A stretch of 26,555 nucleotides of DNA from an uncultured Oscillibacter sp. (GTDB lineage Bacteria > Bacillota > Clostridia > Oscillospirales > Oscillospiraceae), in NCBI GenBank assembly GCA_910585165.1, contig CAJUBX010000021.1:1-26555 (forward strand). Reading direction: 5' to 3'. Below are positions 14,338-21,791 of this stretch, one piece after another. The position numbers and the translations under genes were made by a program. Position 1 is the stretch's first letter; every line of letters starts with the position of its first letter. Below the pieces are notes generated by a model. It was not told the origin of the DNA, ran no database searches, and worked only from the letters and a program-made list of their open reading frames with translations.

Positions 14338-16889
14338 AAAAGCTGCTGAACAACGCCTCCCGCTTTCTCTCCGTGAGCCTTGCCCTGGTTCTCCTGCTGA
14401 CGGTGTGCATCTTCTCCTTCCTGGCCTTCTTTATGCAGCAGAAAAGCGCCGAGACCATCAGCGACGTGGGCAGCGTCTATATGACCGGCATGGGCGAAAA
14501 GGTCACCCAGCACTTTGACACCACCATCCAGCTCCGTCTCTCCCAGGTGGAGGCTCTGGTAGAGGGCTTCCAGCCGGGGGACGCCCCTGCGGAAGAACTG
14601 CGCGGCGAGCTGGCCGTCAACGCCCAGGTGCGGGGCTTCGAGTCCCTGGCCTTTTATTCTCCCTCCGGGGAGTTTGACATGATTTACGGCGACGTGCCCG
14701 TCCTGGCGGACCCGGATCCCTTCCTGGCCTCCATGAACGGCGGGGAGAAAAAGGTGGCCGTAGCCAACACGGACCACGGGGAAAAGGACATCCTCCTGGG
14801 CATCCCCGCCAAGTACCGCATGTCCGGGGGGGAAACCGCCGCCGCTTTGGTTGCCAGCCTCCCCGCCAGCTACATTGCCGACACCCTCTCCCTTTACAGC
14901 GAGAACACCCTGGTCTACTCCCACATCATCCGCCGGGACGGCTCCTTCGTCATCCGCAGCGGCGACGCCTTCCGGGAGAATTACTTTGACCGCATCCAGG
15001 CCCTGTTTGAGGAGCAGGGGGAGAGCGGGGAGCCGTATGTTCAGGAGCTGGAGGCCGCCATGGACGCGGGGGAAGAATATTCCACCCTTCTCAACTTCGG
15101 CAGCGAGCGGCGGCACCTGCAGTGCACCAAGCTCCCCTATTCCGAATGGTTCCTGGTGACGGTGCTGCCTTACGGGCAGCTGGACCAGTCCGTCAGCGAC
15201 CTCAGCCGCACCTGGCTGTACCTGGTCTTTTTGGGCTGCGCCGTGGTGCTGCTGGCCCTGCTGCTGGTGTTCTGGCAGTACTCCCGGCTTTTGCGGGAGC
15301 AGATGGCAGAGCTGGAAAAGGCCCGGAAGGAGGCCATCCACGCCAATAAGGCCAAGAGCGAATTCCTCTCCAACATGTCTCACGACATCCGAACCCCCAT
15401 GAACGCCATTGTGGGCATGACGGCCATCGCCACCGCCAATATCGGCGACCAGCAGCAGGTCCAGAACTGTCTGAAGAAAATCACCCTCTCCAGCCGCCAC
15501 CTGCTGGGGCTCATCAACGACGTACTGGATATGAGCAAGATCGAAAGCGGCAAGCTGACGCTGAACATGGACCAGGTCTCCCTCCGGGAGGTGATGGACA
15601 GCATCGTCAGCATCGCCCAGCCCCAGGTCCGCTCCAAGCGCCAGCAGTTCGATGTGTTCATCCACGACATCTCCACGGAAAGCGTCTGCTGTGACAGCGT
15701 GCGGCTGAACCAGGTCCTGCTGAATATCCTGGGCAACGCCCTAAAATTCACCCCCGAGGGCGGGCTGATTCAGGTCTCCCTTTATGAAGAAGCCTCTCCC
15801 AAAGGGGAGGACTATGTCCGCACCCACATCATCGTCAAGGACAACGGCATCGGCATGACCCCGGAGTTCAAGGAGAAAATCTTCGAGTCCTTTGTCCGGG
15901 AGGACAGCGCCCGGGTCCGCCGGACCGAGGGCTCCGGCCTGGGCATGGCCATCACCAAGTACATTGTGGACGCCATGGGCGGCACCATCACCGTGGACAG
16001 CGAGCTGGGCAAAGGCAGCGAGTTCCATGTCACCCTGGACCTCCAGCGAGCCGAAACCACCGAGGAGGAAATGATTCTTCCCGAGTGGAACATCCTGGTG
16101 GTGGACGACGACCGCCAGCTCTGCGAAAGCACCACCCTCTCCCTGAAGGCCATCGGCGTAAAGGCCGACTGGGCCCTGAACGGGGAGAAGGCTCTGGAGA
16201 TGCTGGACCGCCGGGCCAAGGCCCGGGACCACTACCATATCATTCTTCTTGACTGGAAGCTGCCGGATATGGACGGCATCTCCGCCGCCAGGGAAATCCG
16301 CCGCCGTTTCGGCGGCGACACCCCCATCATGCTGATTTCCGCCTATGACTGGAGCGAAATTGAAGCCGAGGCCAAGGAGGCCGGCATCACAGGCTTCATC
16401 TCCAAGCCCCTGTTCCGCTCCACCCTTTTCTACGGGCTCAAGCCCTTCGCCGGCGACAGCTCCTCCATCCCCCAGCGGCCCGAGGAGAAAGCCGCCGACT
16501 TTACCGGGCGGCATATCCTCCTGGCGGAGGACAATGACCTGAACTGGGAGATCGCCAACGAGCTCCTCTCCGACCTGGGGCTGGAGCTGGAGTGGGCGGA
16601 GAACGGCCGCATCTGCGTGGACAAGTTTCTAAGTTCCCCCGTGGGCTTTTACGACGCGGTGCTTATGGACCTTCGGATGCCGGTGATGACAGGCTACGAG
16701 GCCACGGAGGCTATCCGCAGCCTGGACAGGCCGGATAAGGACATCCCCATCATCGCCATGACCGCCGACGCCTTCTCTGAGGATATCAAAAAATGTCTGG
16801 ACGCGGGCATGAACGCCCATATCGCCAAGCCCATCGACATCCGGGAGGTTTCCCGGCTGCTGGAAAAATTCATCGGCCAGAGCCATTGA
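14334..16889 (+). CDS. Membrane hybrid sensor histidine kinase with two receiver domains
   Basis: The 851 aa protein is a hybrid kinase that senses an extracellular signal and feeds phosphate into the HPt and the cyclic di-GMP regulator. Membrane segment 1 is at about residues 11 to 33. An extracytoplasmic region of about 255 residues follows, probably a Cache-like fold (inferred from topology and length). Membrane segment 2 is at about 294 to 316. HisKA has SEFLSNMSHDIRTPMNAI with His350. The ATPase has NILGNALKFTPEGG, DNGIGM and GSGLGMAI. Receiver 1 (from about 585) has the acidic VVDDD and Asp640 in LLDWKLPDMDG. Receiver 2 (from about 727) has AEDND and Asp779 in LMDLRMPVMTG. All key residues are present. 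A strong terminator begins 4 nt after the stop. Confidence 0.94.
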   Translation: MKKLLNNASRFLSVSLALVLLLTVCIFSFLAFFMQQKSAETISDVGSVYMTGMGEKVTQHFDTTIQLRLSQVEALVEGFQPGDAPAEELRGELAVNAQVRGFESLAFYSPSGEFDMIYGDVPVLADPDPFLASMNGGEKKVAVANTDHGEKDILLGIPAKYRMSGGETAAALVASLPASYIADTLSLYSENTLVYSHIIRRDGSFVIRSGDAFRENYFDRIQALFEEQGESGEPYVQELEAAMDAGEEYSTLLNFGSERRHLQCTKLPYSEWFLVTVLPYGQLDQSVSDLSRTWLYLVFLGCAVVLLALLLVFWQYSRLLREQMAELEKARKEAIHANKAKSEFLSNMSHDIRTPMNAIVGMTAIATANIGDQQQVQNCLKKITLSSRHLLGLINDVLDMSKIESGKLTLNMDQVSLREVMDSIVSIAQPQVRSKRQQFDVFIHDISTESVCCDSVRLNQVLLNILGNALKFTPEGGLIQVSLYEEASPKGEDYVRTHIIVKDNGIGMTPEFKEKIFESFVREDSARVRRTEGSGLGMAITKYIVDAMGGTITVDSELGKGSEFHVTLDLQRAETTEEEMILPEWNILVVDDDRQLCESTTLSLKAIGVKADWALNGEKALEMLDRRAKARDHYHIILLDWKLPDMDGISAAREIRRRFGGDTPIMLISAYDWSEIEAEAKEAGITGFISKPLFRSTLFYGLKPFAGDSSSIPQRPEEKAADFTGRHILLAEDNDLNWEIANELLSDLGLELEWAENGRICVDKFLSSPVGFYDAVLMDLRMPVMTGYEATEAIRSLDRPDKDIPIIAMTADAFSEDIKKCLDAGMNAHIAKPIDIREVSRLLEKFIGQSH

Positions 16890-16892
16890 CGC

Positions 16893-16924
16893 AAAAAGGC
16901 GGCGGGAATCTCCCGCCGCCTTTT
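16893..16924 (+). terminator. intrinsic terminator of the phosphorelay operon
   Basis: A perfect 10 bp stem, GGCGGCGGGA with TCCCGCCGCC, has an ATC loop with AAAAA before and TTTT after, so it could work in both directions. An identical 32 nt copy lies at 17086. Confidence 0.85.
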
Positions 16925-17085
16925 CAGCTTGTCGAAAAAGCCTTTTCGACAAGCTGCTAAAAATTTTCTGAACTTCAAAAAGTTCTGAAAATTTAGGATT
17001 TCAATGGTGCAGGGAACCCTTCCTGGGTTCCCCGCACACACCCTTCCTTCCCGTTGAATGACTCTTGCGAGTTTCTTGACAGCCT
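16925..17085. repeat. hairpin-rich intergenic cassette
   Basis: Three consecutive inverted repeats lie between two identical terminators. The first is a perfect 14 bp stem, CAGCTTGTCGAAAA (16925 to 16956, loop AGCC). The second is an AT-rich 18-pair stem with a 2 nt bulge and one mismatch (16957 to 16996). The third is a 12-pair stem with one mismatch, GTGC then GGGAACCC (17007 to 17037). No gene is seen in it. It may be a dispersed intergenic repeat, but its copy number cannot be judged here. Confidence 0.6.
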
Positions 17086-17120
17086 AAAAAGGCGGCGGGA
17101 ATCTCCCGCCGCCTTTTTTT
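17086..17120 (-). terminator. second copy of the same terminator, serving the minus-strand gene
   Basis: The same 10 bp stem and loop as at 16893 is flanked by AAAAA on the left and TTTTTTT on the right. It begins 7 nt beyond the stop of the minus-strand gene at 17128 and can also stop readthrough from the left. Confidence 0.8.
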
Positions 17121-17127
17121 CGAATCT

Positions 17128-17637
17128 TTACGCCTCCGGCGCCGCGCCGCCGCCGTCCGAGGCTTCCACGGTCCCGCCAGAGCCGGAGCAGTCCCCGCCC
17201 TCCCGGTCCTCGTCCTCCAGGACGGATTCCCACTCCTTGGGCTTTTCCTTGGGCGTCCGGCAGGCCATGGCCAGCTTGTAGCCGTCGGGGTCATTCTCCA
17301 TCAGATACCGCTCGTCCTGGGGCGGCACCTTGTCCCCCCGCATGATGCGGGAGGCGATTTTCCGGCAGTTGTCCATGGTTTTCAGGGCCTTGGTCAACGC
17401 GTCCAGCTCGCCGTTCCCCTTCTGCCTGGCCTCCAGCAGCTTCCTCTGCTTCTCCGCGTCCTGGCGGTTCACCTCCTGGAGGAAGGACAACGCCGCCTGG
17501 GACCAGTCCGCCTTGTCGGACCTGGGCCTTAAGGGGGCGGTCCCGCCCTTTGTCCCGGCGGTCTTTTTCTCCGCCCTGAGCGGGGAGGCCGCCGCCTGCC
17601 CGGTCCGCCGCTGCCGTCCGCCGACCGTCAATTCCAT
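17128..17637 (-). CDS. Uncharacterised 169 aa protein
   Basis: I do not recognise a family. It is predicted to be soluble, with no signal peptide or membrane segment. Residues 1 to 45 are basic and low in complexity. About 45 to 90 are helical and charged (SFLQEVNRQDAEKQRKLLEA), and about 90 to 140 look most conserved (NCRKIASRIMRGDKVPPQDE, then RYLMENDPDGYKLAMACRTP). The C-terminal 25 residues are acidic and Gly-rich. The middle pattern, with a pair of helices and GDKVPPQDE followed by LMENDPDGY, is a plausible small helical domain. ATG at 17637 has GGAAGGAGG seven nt upstream, it has its own promoter, and a terminator lies right after it, so it is very likely expressed. It is divergent from fhs. 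Confidence 0.8.
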   Translation of the reverse strand: MELTVGGRQRRTGQAAASPLRAEKKTAGTKGGTAPLRPRSDKADWSQAALSFLQEVNRQDAEKQRKLLEARQKGNGELDALTKALKTMDNCRKIASRIMRGDKVPPQDERYLMENDPDGYKLAMACRTPKEKPKEWESVLEDEDREGGDCSGSGGTVEASDGGGAAPEA

Positions 17638-17684
17638 GGTCCGCCCTCCTTCCGCCCGCTGCTCTTTGCGGGGCTTTTATGGAT

Positions 17685-17713
17685 ACCATACCATAGAATT
17701 CCATGGAACACAA
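17685..17713 (-). promoter_or_regulatory. promoter of the uncharacterised 169 aa gene
   Basis: On the minus strand TTGTGT (17713 to 17708) and TATGGT (17690 to 17685) are 17 nt apart with TGG just before the -10. It is divergent from the fhs promoter about 75 nt away. Confidence 0.5.
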
Positions 17714-17763
17714 GCCCCTTTTCCTTGTAAAATCTCCCTCTTCCCTTTCCCCGCGGAGTATGG

Positions 17764-17769
17764 TATCAT
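17764..17769 (+). promoter_or_regulatory. extended -10 promoter of the fhs operon
   Basis: TATCAT is preceded by TGG. The -35 position 17 nt upstream (TTCCCT) is poor, so the extended -10 probably does most of the work. A leader of about 65 nt follows. Confidence 0.45.
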
Positions 17770-17839
17770 AAGTCATACCTTTGCGCCTGCGCATTCTTCC
17801 CCCCGCGCCGGCCATATTACACAAAGGAGGGCCCCCGCC

Positions 17840-19513
17840 ATGCACGTTCCGTCCGATATCGAGATCGCCCAGTCCTGCCAGATGCGCCCCATCGCGGAGA
17901 TTGCCGCCGCCGCCGGGGTGGACCCCCAATACCTGGAGCTCTATGGAAACTACAAGGCCAAGGTGGACCCCCGCCTCCTCCGGGAGAGCGGGAGAAACGA
18001 CGGGAAGCTGATCCTCGTCACCGCCATCAACCCCACCCCCGCCGGGGAGGGCAAGACCACCACCACCGTCGGTCTGGCCGACGCTCTCCGCCGCCTGGGA
18101 AAGAACGCCCTGGTTGCCCTGCGGGAGCCCTCCCTGGGCCCCGTCTTCGGTGTGAAGGGCGGCGCGGCAGGAGGCGGCTATGCCCAGGTGGTGCCCATGG
18201 AGGACATCAACCTCCACTTCACCGGGGACTTCCACGCCATCGGCGCGGCCAACAACCTCCTGGCGGCCATGCTGGACAACCACATCCAGCAGGGCAACGC
18301 CCTGGGAATCGACGTGAAGAAGATCACCTGGAAGCGCTGTGTAGACATGAACGACCGCCAGCTTCGGAACATCGTGGACGGCCTGGGGGGCCGGATGCAG
18401 GGCGTGCCCCGGGAGGACGGCTTCGACATCACGGTCGCCAGCGAGATCATGGCGGTCCTCTGCCTCTCCAGCGATATCCTGGACCTGAAGACCCGCCTGG
18501 GCCGGATGGTGGTGGGCTACACCTATGAAGGAAAGCCCGTCACTGCCCACGGCCTAAAGGCCGAGGGGGCCATGGCGGCCCTCCTCAAGGACGCGCTGAA
18601 GCCCAACCTGGTCCAGACCCTGGAGGGCACCCCCGCCTTCATCCACGGCGGGCCCTTCGCCAACATCGCCCACGGCTGCAACTCCGTCATGGCCACCCGC
18701 CTTGCCATGCGCCTTGGGGACTACGCCGTCACCGAGGCGGGCTTCGGCGCGGACCTGGGGGCGGAGAAGTTTTTGGACATCAAGTGCCGCCTGGCGGGCC
18801 TCAAGCCCAGCGCCGTTGTGGTGGTGGCCACAGTCCGGGCGCTGAAAAACCACGGCGGCGTTCCCAAGGCGGAGCTGAACGCCGAAAACCTGGAGGCCCT
18901 GGAGCGGGGCCTTCCCAACCTGCTCCAGCATGTGGACAACATCAAAAACGTCTTCGGCCTGCCCTGCGTGGTGGCCGTCAACGCCTTCCCCACGGACACC
19001 GCCGCGGAGCTCAAGCTGGTGGAGGACAAATGCCGGGAGCTGGGGGTCAACGTGGCCCTCAGCGAGGTCTGGGCCAAGGGCGGCGCGGGCGGCGAAGCCT
19101 TGGCGGAGGAGGTTCTGCACCTGTGCGGGGAGCCCAGCGGCTTCCGCTTCGCCTACGATGCGGAGGATACCATCGAAAACAAAATCAACGCCATTGCCAA
19201 AAAGGTCTACCGCGCCGATGGGGCCGTCCTGACCCCCGCCGCGAAAAAACAAGCGGCGGAGCTGGAGGCCCTGGGCTTCGGCGCTCTCCCCGTCTGCATG
19301 GCGAAGACCCAGTACAGCTTCTCCGACGACCCGGCCCTCCTGGGCGCTCCCAAGGGCTTCACCATCACCGTGCGGAACCTGAAGGTATCCGCCGGAGCGG
19401 GCTTTTTGGTGGCCCTGACGGGGGACATCATGACTATGCCGGGCCTGCCCAGGGTCCCCGCCGCCGAGAAAATCGACGTGGACGAAGCCGGCAGAATCAC
19501 CGGCCTTTTCTAA
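17840..19513 (+). CDS. fhs: Formate--tetrahydrofolate ligase
   Basis: The enzyme joins formate to tetrahydrofolate using ATP, giving 10-formyl-THF. It feeds one-carbon metabolism and, where present, the methyl branch of the Wood-Ljungdahl pathway. The 557 aa protein is normal length. It shows the ATP-binding signature PTPAGEGKTTTTVGLADAL (Lys72), and REPSLGPVFGVKGGAAGGGYAQ with the DINLHFTGDFHAI that follows, both diagnostic of the family. Later FVHGGPFANIAHGCNSV-like and TEAGFGADLGAEKF motifs are present, and it ends in TGDIMTMPGLPRVPAAEKID. ATG at 17840 has AAAGGAGG nine nt upstream; upstream in-frame codons lie in the promoter region. The formate channel gene follows after 11 nt, so both are probably one operon. 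Confidence 0.98.
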   Translation: MHVPSDIEIAQSCQMRPIAEIAAAAGVDPQYLELYGNYKAKVDPRLLRESGRNDGKLILVTAINPTPAGEGKTTTTVGLADALRRLGKNALVALREPSLGPVFGVKGGAAGGGYAQVVPMEDINLHFTGDFHAIGAANNLLAAMLDNHIQQGNALGIDVKKITWKRCVDMNDRQLRNIVDGLGGRMQGVPREDGFDITVASEIMAVLCLSSDILDLKTRLGRMVVGYTYEGKPVTAHGLKAEGAMAALLKDALKPNLVQTLEGTPAFIHGGPFANIAHGCNSVMATRLAMRLGDYAVTEAGFGADLGAEKFLDIKCRLAGLKPSAVVVVATVRALKNHGGVPKAELNAENLEALERGLPNLLQHVDNIKNVFGLPCVVAVNAFPTDTAAELKLVEDKCRELGVNVALSEVWAKGGAGGEALAEEVLHLCGEPSGFRFAYDAEDTIENKINAIAKKVYRADGAVLTPAAKKQAAELEALGFGALPVCMAKTQYSFSDDPALLGAPKGFTITVRNLKVSAGAGFLVALTGDIMTMPGLPRVPAAEKIDVDEAGRITGLF

Positions 19514-19524
19514 GGGGGCGGACT

Positions 19525-20340
19525 ATGACCTATCTCTCTCCCAGAGAATTCCTGGCCCGCTACGCCGCCGCCGGGACAGCCAAGACGCAAAAAAGCGCCG
19601 GGAAGCTCCTGGCCCTGGCGGTGCTGGCGGGGGCTCTCATCGCCCTGGGCGCCGCCGCCTCCAGCACCGCCGTTCACGGCATGGACAACGTGGGCCTGGC
19701 CCGGACGGTTTCCGGTCTGCTGTTCCCCTTCGGATTGTGCATGGTCATCGCCGCCGGGGCGGAGCTGTTCACTGGAAACAGCCTGCTGGTCCTCTCCCTG
19801 CTTGAACGAAGCTGCACCCTCTCCGGCCTTCTAAGGAACTGGCTTCTCGTCTACCTGGGGAATTTTCTCGGCGCGCTCCTGGTGGCGGCGGGCTGCGTGT
19901 GGTTCGGCCAGCTGAACTACTCCGCCGGGGGCCTGGCGGTGTACACCATCCGCCTGGCCGCCGGGAAATGCGCCCTGCCGTTTTCAAGCGGCTTCGGCCT
20001 GGGGATTTTCTGCAACGTCCTGGTGTGCCTGGGGGTGCTGCTGGCCCTCTCCGCCCAGGAGGCGGCGGGCCGCTTTATGGGGGCCTTTCTCCCCGTGTGC
20101 TACTTTGTCCTCTGCGGCTTTGAACACTGCGTGGCCAATATGTACTACGTCTCCGCCGGGCTGCTGGCCGTCCAAAATCCCCGGTATTTCCAGCTGGCCC
20201 AGGCGGCGGGGGTGGATTTGGGGTCCCTGACCTTGGGGAACTTCCTTTTGGGAAACCTCCTCCCCGTCACCCTGGGGAACGTCCTGGGCGGCGGGGGACT
20301 GGCCGCTTTGCTGTGGTACGCCCATCTGAAAAAGGACTGA
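19525..20340 (+). CDS. Formate/nitrite transporter family channel
   Basis: This 271 aa integral membrane protein belongs to the FNT family (FocA, FdhC, NirC). These are pentameric channels for formate or nitrite. The signature AAGAELFTGNSLL is in the second membrane segment region. GIFCNVLVCLGVLLA matches the second FNT signature, CGFEHCVANMYYV contains the conserved channel histidine, and LGNLLPVTLGNVLGG is near the end. Six hydrophobic segments can be counted. ATG at 19525 has AAGGGGG upstream. Being next to fhs strongly suggests formate as substrate, with import for the ligase or export of fermentation formate; direction cannot be read from sequence. The gene name (focA or fdhC) is left open. 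Confidence 0.93.
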   Translation: MTYLSPREFLARYAAAGTAKTQKSAGKLLALAVLAGALIALGAAASSTAVHGMDNVGLARTVSGLLFPFGLCMVIAAGAELFTGNSLLVLSLLERSCTLSGLLRNWLLVYLGNFLGALLVAAGCVWFGQLNYSAGGLAVYTIRLAAGKCALPFSSGFGLGIFCNVLVCLGVLLALSAQEAAGRFMGAFLPVCYFVLCGFEHCVANMYYVSAGLLAVQNPRYFQLAQAAGVDLGSLTLGNFLLGNLLPVTLGNVLGGGGLAALLWYAHLKKD

Positions 20341-20346
20341 TTCTAT

Positions 20347-20387
20347 AAAAGGCGCGCCCGGCGGATACCGCCGGGCGCGCCTCTTTT
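20347..20387 (+). terminator. terminator of the fhs operon
   Basis: A perfect 14 bp GC-rich stem (20351 to 20364 with 20368 to 20381, loop ATA) is preceded by AAAA and followed by TCTTTT. Confidence 0.85.
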
Positions 20388-20405
20388 CCGGTTTTCCAAA
20401 GCGGG

Positions 20406-20411
20406 TATAAG
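20406..20411 (+). promoter_or_regulatory. possible -10 of the rubrerythrin gene
   Basis: TATAAG is the best -10 in the short gap. The -35 position 17 to 18 nt upstream falls in the preceding terminator tail and is poor. If used, the transcript begins right at the following inverted repeat. Confidence 0.3.
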
Positions 20412-20424
20412 AGCCCCCGGTTTG

Positions 20425-20467
20425 GGAAATACTGCCTGCACACCACAAAATAGGAGGCAGTATTTCC
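20425..20467 (+). promoter_or_regulatory. inverted repeat covering the rubrerythrin ribosome site
   Basis: Perfect 13 bp arms, GGAAATACTGCCT (20425 to 20437) and AGGCAGTATTTCC (20455 to 20467), enclose a 17 nt loop. The right arm ends at the base before the ATG and takes in half of the GGAGG ribosome site (20453 to 20457). It may be an RNA switch over translation or a DNA operator. Confidence 0.75.
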
Positions 20468-21079
20468 ATGTCCAAAAACCTGAAAGAAAGCGAGACCCTG
20501 AAAAACCTGATGCGGGCCTTCGCCGGCGAAAGCCAGGCCCGGAATCGCTACACCTTCGCCGCCGGCCTCTGCAAACAGCAGCAGCTCCATGTTCTGGAGG
20601 CCGTTTTCACCTTCACCGCCAACCAGGAAAAGGAGCACGCCGAAATCTTCTACAACCACATGAAGGAGCTTTCCGGGGAGACCGTCCACATCGACGGCGG
20701 CTACCCGGTGGATCTGACCAACGACGTGGCAAAGCTCCTGCGGATGGCCCAGCACAACGAGTTTGAGGAGTTCGACCCCGTCTATCCCAGCTTCGCCGCC
20801 ACCGCCCGGCAGGAGGGCTTCCCCCAGGCCGCCGCCTCCTTCGAGCAGATTTCCAAAATCGAAAAGACCCACGGCAACCGCTTCGCCCGCTTCGCAGAGC
20901 TGCTGGAAACCGGGAAGCTCTTTGTCTCCGACACGAAATGCGGCTGGCTGTGCCTGAACTGCGGCCACATTCAGGAGGGCCTCCAGGCCCCCAAATCCTG
21001 TCCCGTCTGCTCCCACGATCAGGGCTTTTTCATCCGCCTGGAGATGGTCCCCTACGGCGGGGATATTCTGAAGGGCTGA
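20468..21079 (+). CDS. rbr: Rubrerythrin
   Basis: Rubrerythrin is a cytosolic non-haem diiron peroxidase that protects anaerobes from hydrogen peroxide. The 203 aa protein begins with a ferritin-like four-helix domain containing the iron-binding Glu in MRAFAGESQARNRYTFAA. ANQEKEHAEIFYNHM supplies the ExxH ligands, and FEQISKIEKTHGNRFARFA the second helix pair. The C-terminal rubredoxin-like domain binds one Fe(Cys)4 centre through CLNCGH and CPVCSH (about residues 161 to 180). All ligands look intact. ATG at 20468 is preceded by TAGGAGG, but the site is inside an inverted repeat. It is a single-gene unit, convergent with the minus-strand lipoprotein only 4 bp away, with no clear terminator between. 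Confidence 0.96.
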   Translation: MSKNLKESETLKNLMRAFAGESQARNRYTFAAGLCKQQQLHVLEAVFTFTANQEKEHAEIFYNHMKELSGETVHIDGGYPVDLTNDVAKLLRMAQHNEFEEFDPVYPSFAATARQEGFPQAAASFEQISKIEKTHGNRFARFAELLETGKLFVSDTKCGWLCLNCGHIQEGLQAPKSCPVCSHDQGFFIRLEMVPYGGDILKG

Positions 21080-21083
21080 CGGC

Positions 21084-21623
21084 CTATCCGGCGGCGCCCA
21101 CCTCCGGCTCCGCCCAGGCATAGTCGTAAGAGCCGAAGACCGGCCACTCCGCCCGCAGGCCGTTCACCGCCGCCGCCAGGGCCCGGGCGAAGTCCTCCCC
21201 GGAGAGGACTTCGTCCTCCGGGCGGACAATGGCGGCCATCGCCCCCTCCTCCCCGTCTCCGGCGGTCAGAAGGAGCCGGGGCGGGTTTTCCAGGGCGGCG
21301 AAATCCTCCGCCGGGAGGAAGGCCACATCCACGCCCCCCTCCCCCGCCGCCTGGGCGGTGGCCGCCGGGGAGGAGCCCACGGAAAGCGTCACCGTCTCCG
21401 CCTCCACCCCCTGTTCCGCCAGGGCCGCCTTCAGCGCCTTTGGCAGCTCCCGGACGGCCCGGGACAGTTCCTCCGCCGGCAGATCCCCACGGGAGACCTC
21501 CACGGAGAGGGACTTGCGCTCAATGGGACCCTTCTCCTCCTCTTCCGGCTCCGGCTCCGCCGGGCCGCAGGCGCAGAGCAGGACGGCCAGCAGGGCGCAG
21601 AGCAGCGCCAGATACTTTTTCAT
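21084..21623 (-). CDS. Short lipoprotein resembling a PhnD-like substrate-binding protein
   Basis: The 179 aa protein has a lipoprotein signal (MKKYLALLCALLAVLLCAC) with the acylated cysteine at 19. An acidic Glu/Pro linker follows (EPEPEEEEKGP). The body contains LSVGSSPAATAQAAGEGGVDVAFLPAEDFAAL, like the VDVawlGpaay region of PhnD/SsuA-type periplasmic binding proteins for phosphonate or related oxyanions. The usual family length is about 300 aa, so it is short and may have only one lobe. No ABC permease or ATPase is adjacent. ATG at 21623 has AAAAGGAG five nt upstream. Function is uncertain; the family link is tentative. Confidence 0.7.
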   Translation of the reverse strand: MKKYLALLCALLAVLLCACGPAEPEPEEEEKGPIERKSLSVEVSRGDLPAEELSRAVRELPKALKAALAEQGVEAETVTLSVGSSPAATAQAAGEGGVDVAFLPAEDFAALENPPRLLLTAGDGEEGAMAAIVRPEDEVLSGEDFARALAAAVNGLRAEWPVFGSYDYAWAEPEVGAAG

Positions 21624-21666
21624 AGAAACTCCTTTTTACCTTCGGCGGAAAACCGCCGTTTTTTTG

Positions 21667-21695
21667 TGGACAATCCGCCGAACCTTTGGTATAGT
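21667..21695 (+). promoter_or_regulatory. promoter of the GNAT/Imm22 pair
   Basis: TGGACA and TATAGT are spaced by 17 nt, with TGG directly before the -10 (extended -10). Each hexamer matches consensus at 5 of 6 positions. This is one of the best promoters in the window. Confidence 0.75.
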
Positions 21696-21791
21696 AATAG
21701 CAGAGCGGCGCAGGCAGGCGGCGTCATCATTCTATCACGTCCCCGCCCGGCGCGCAAGGGCGGAGTCCCGCCGCATTTAAGGAGGTCCGGC

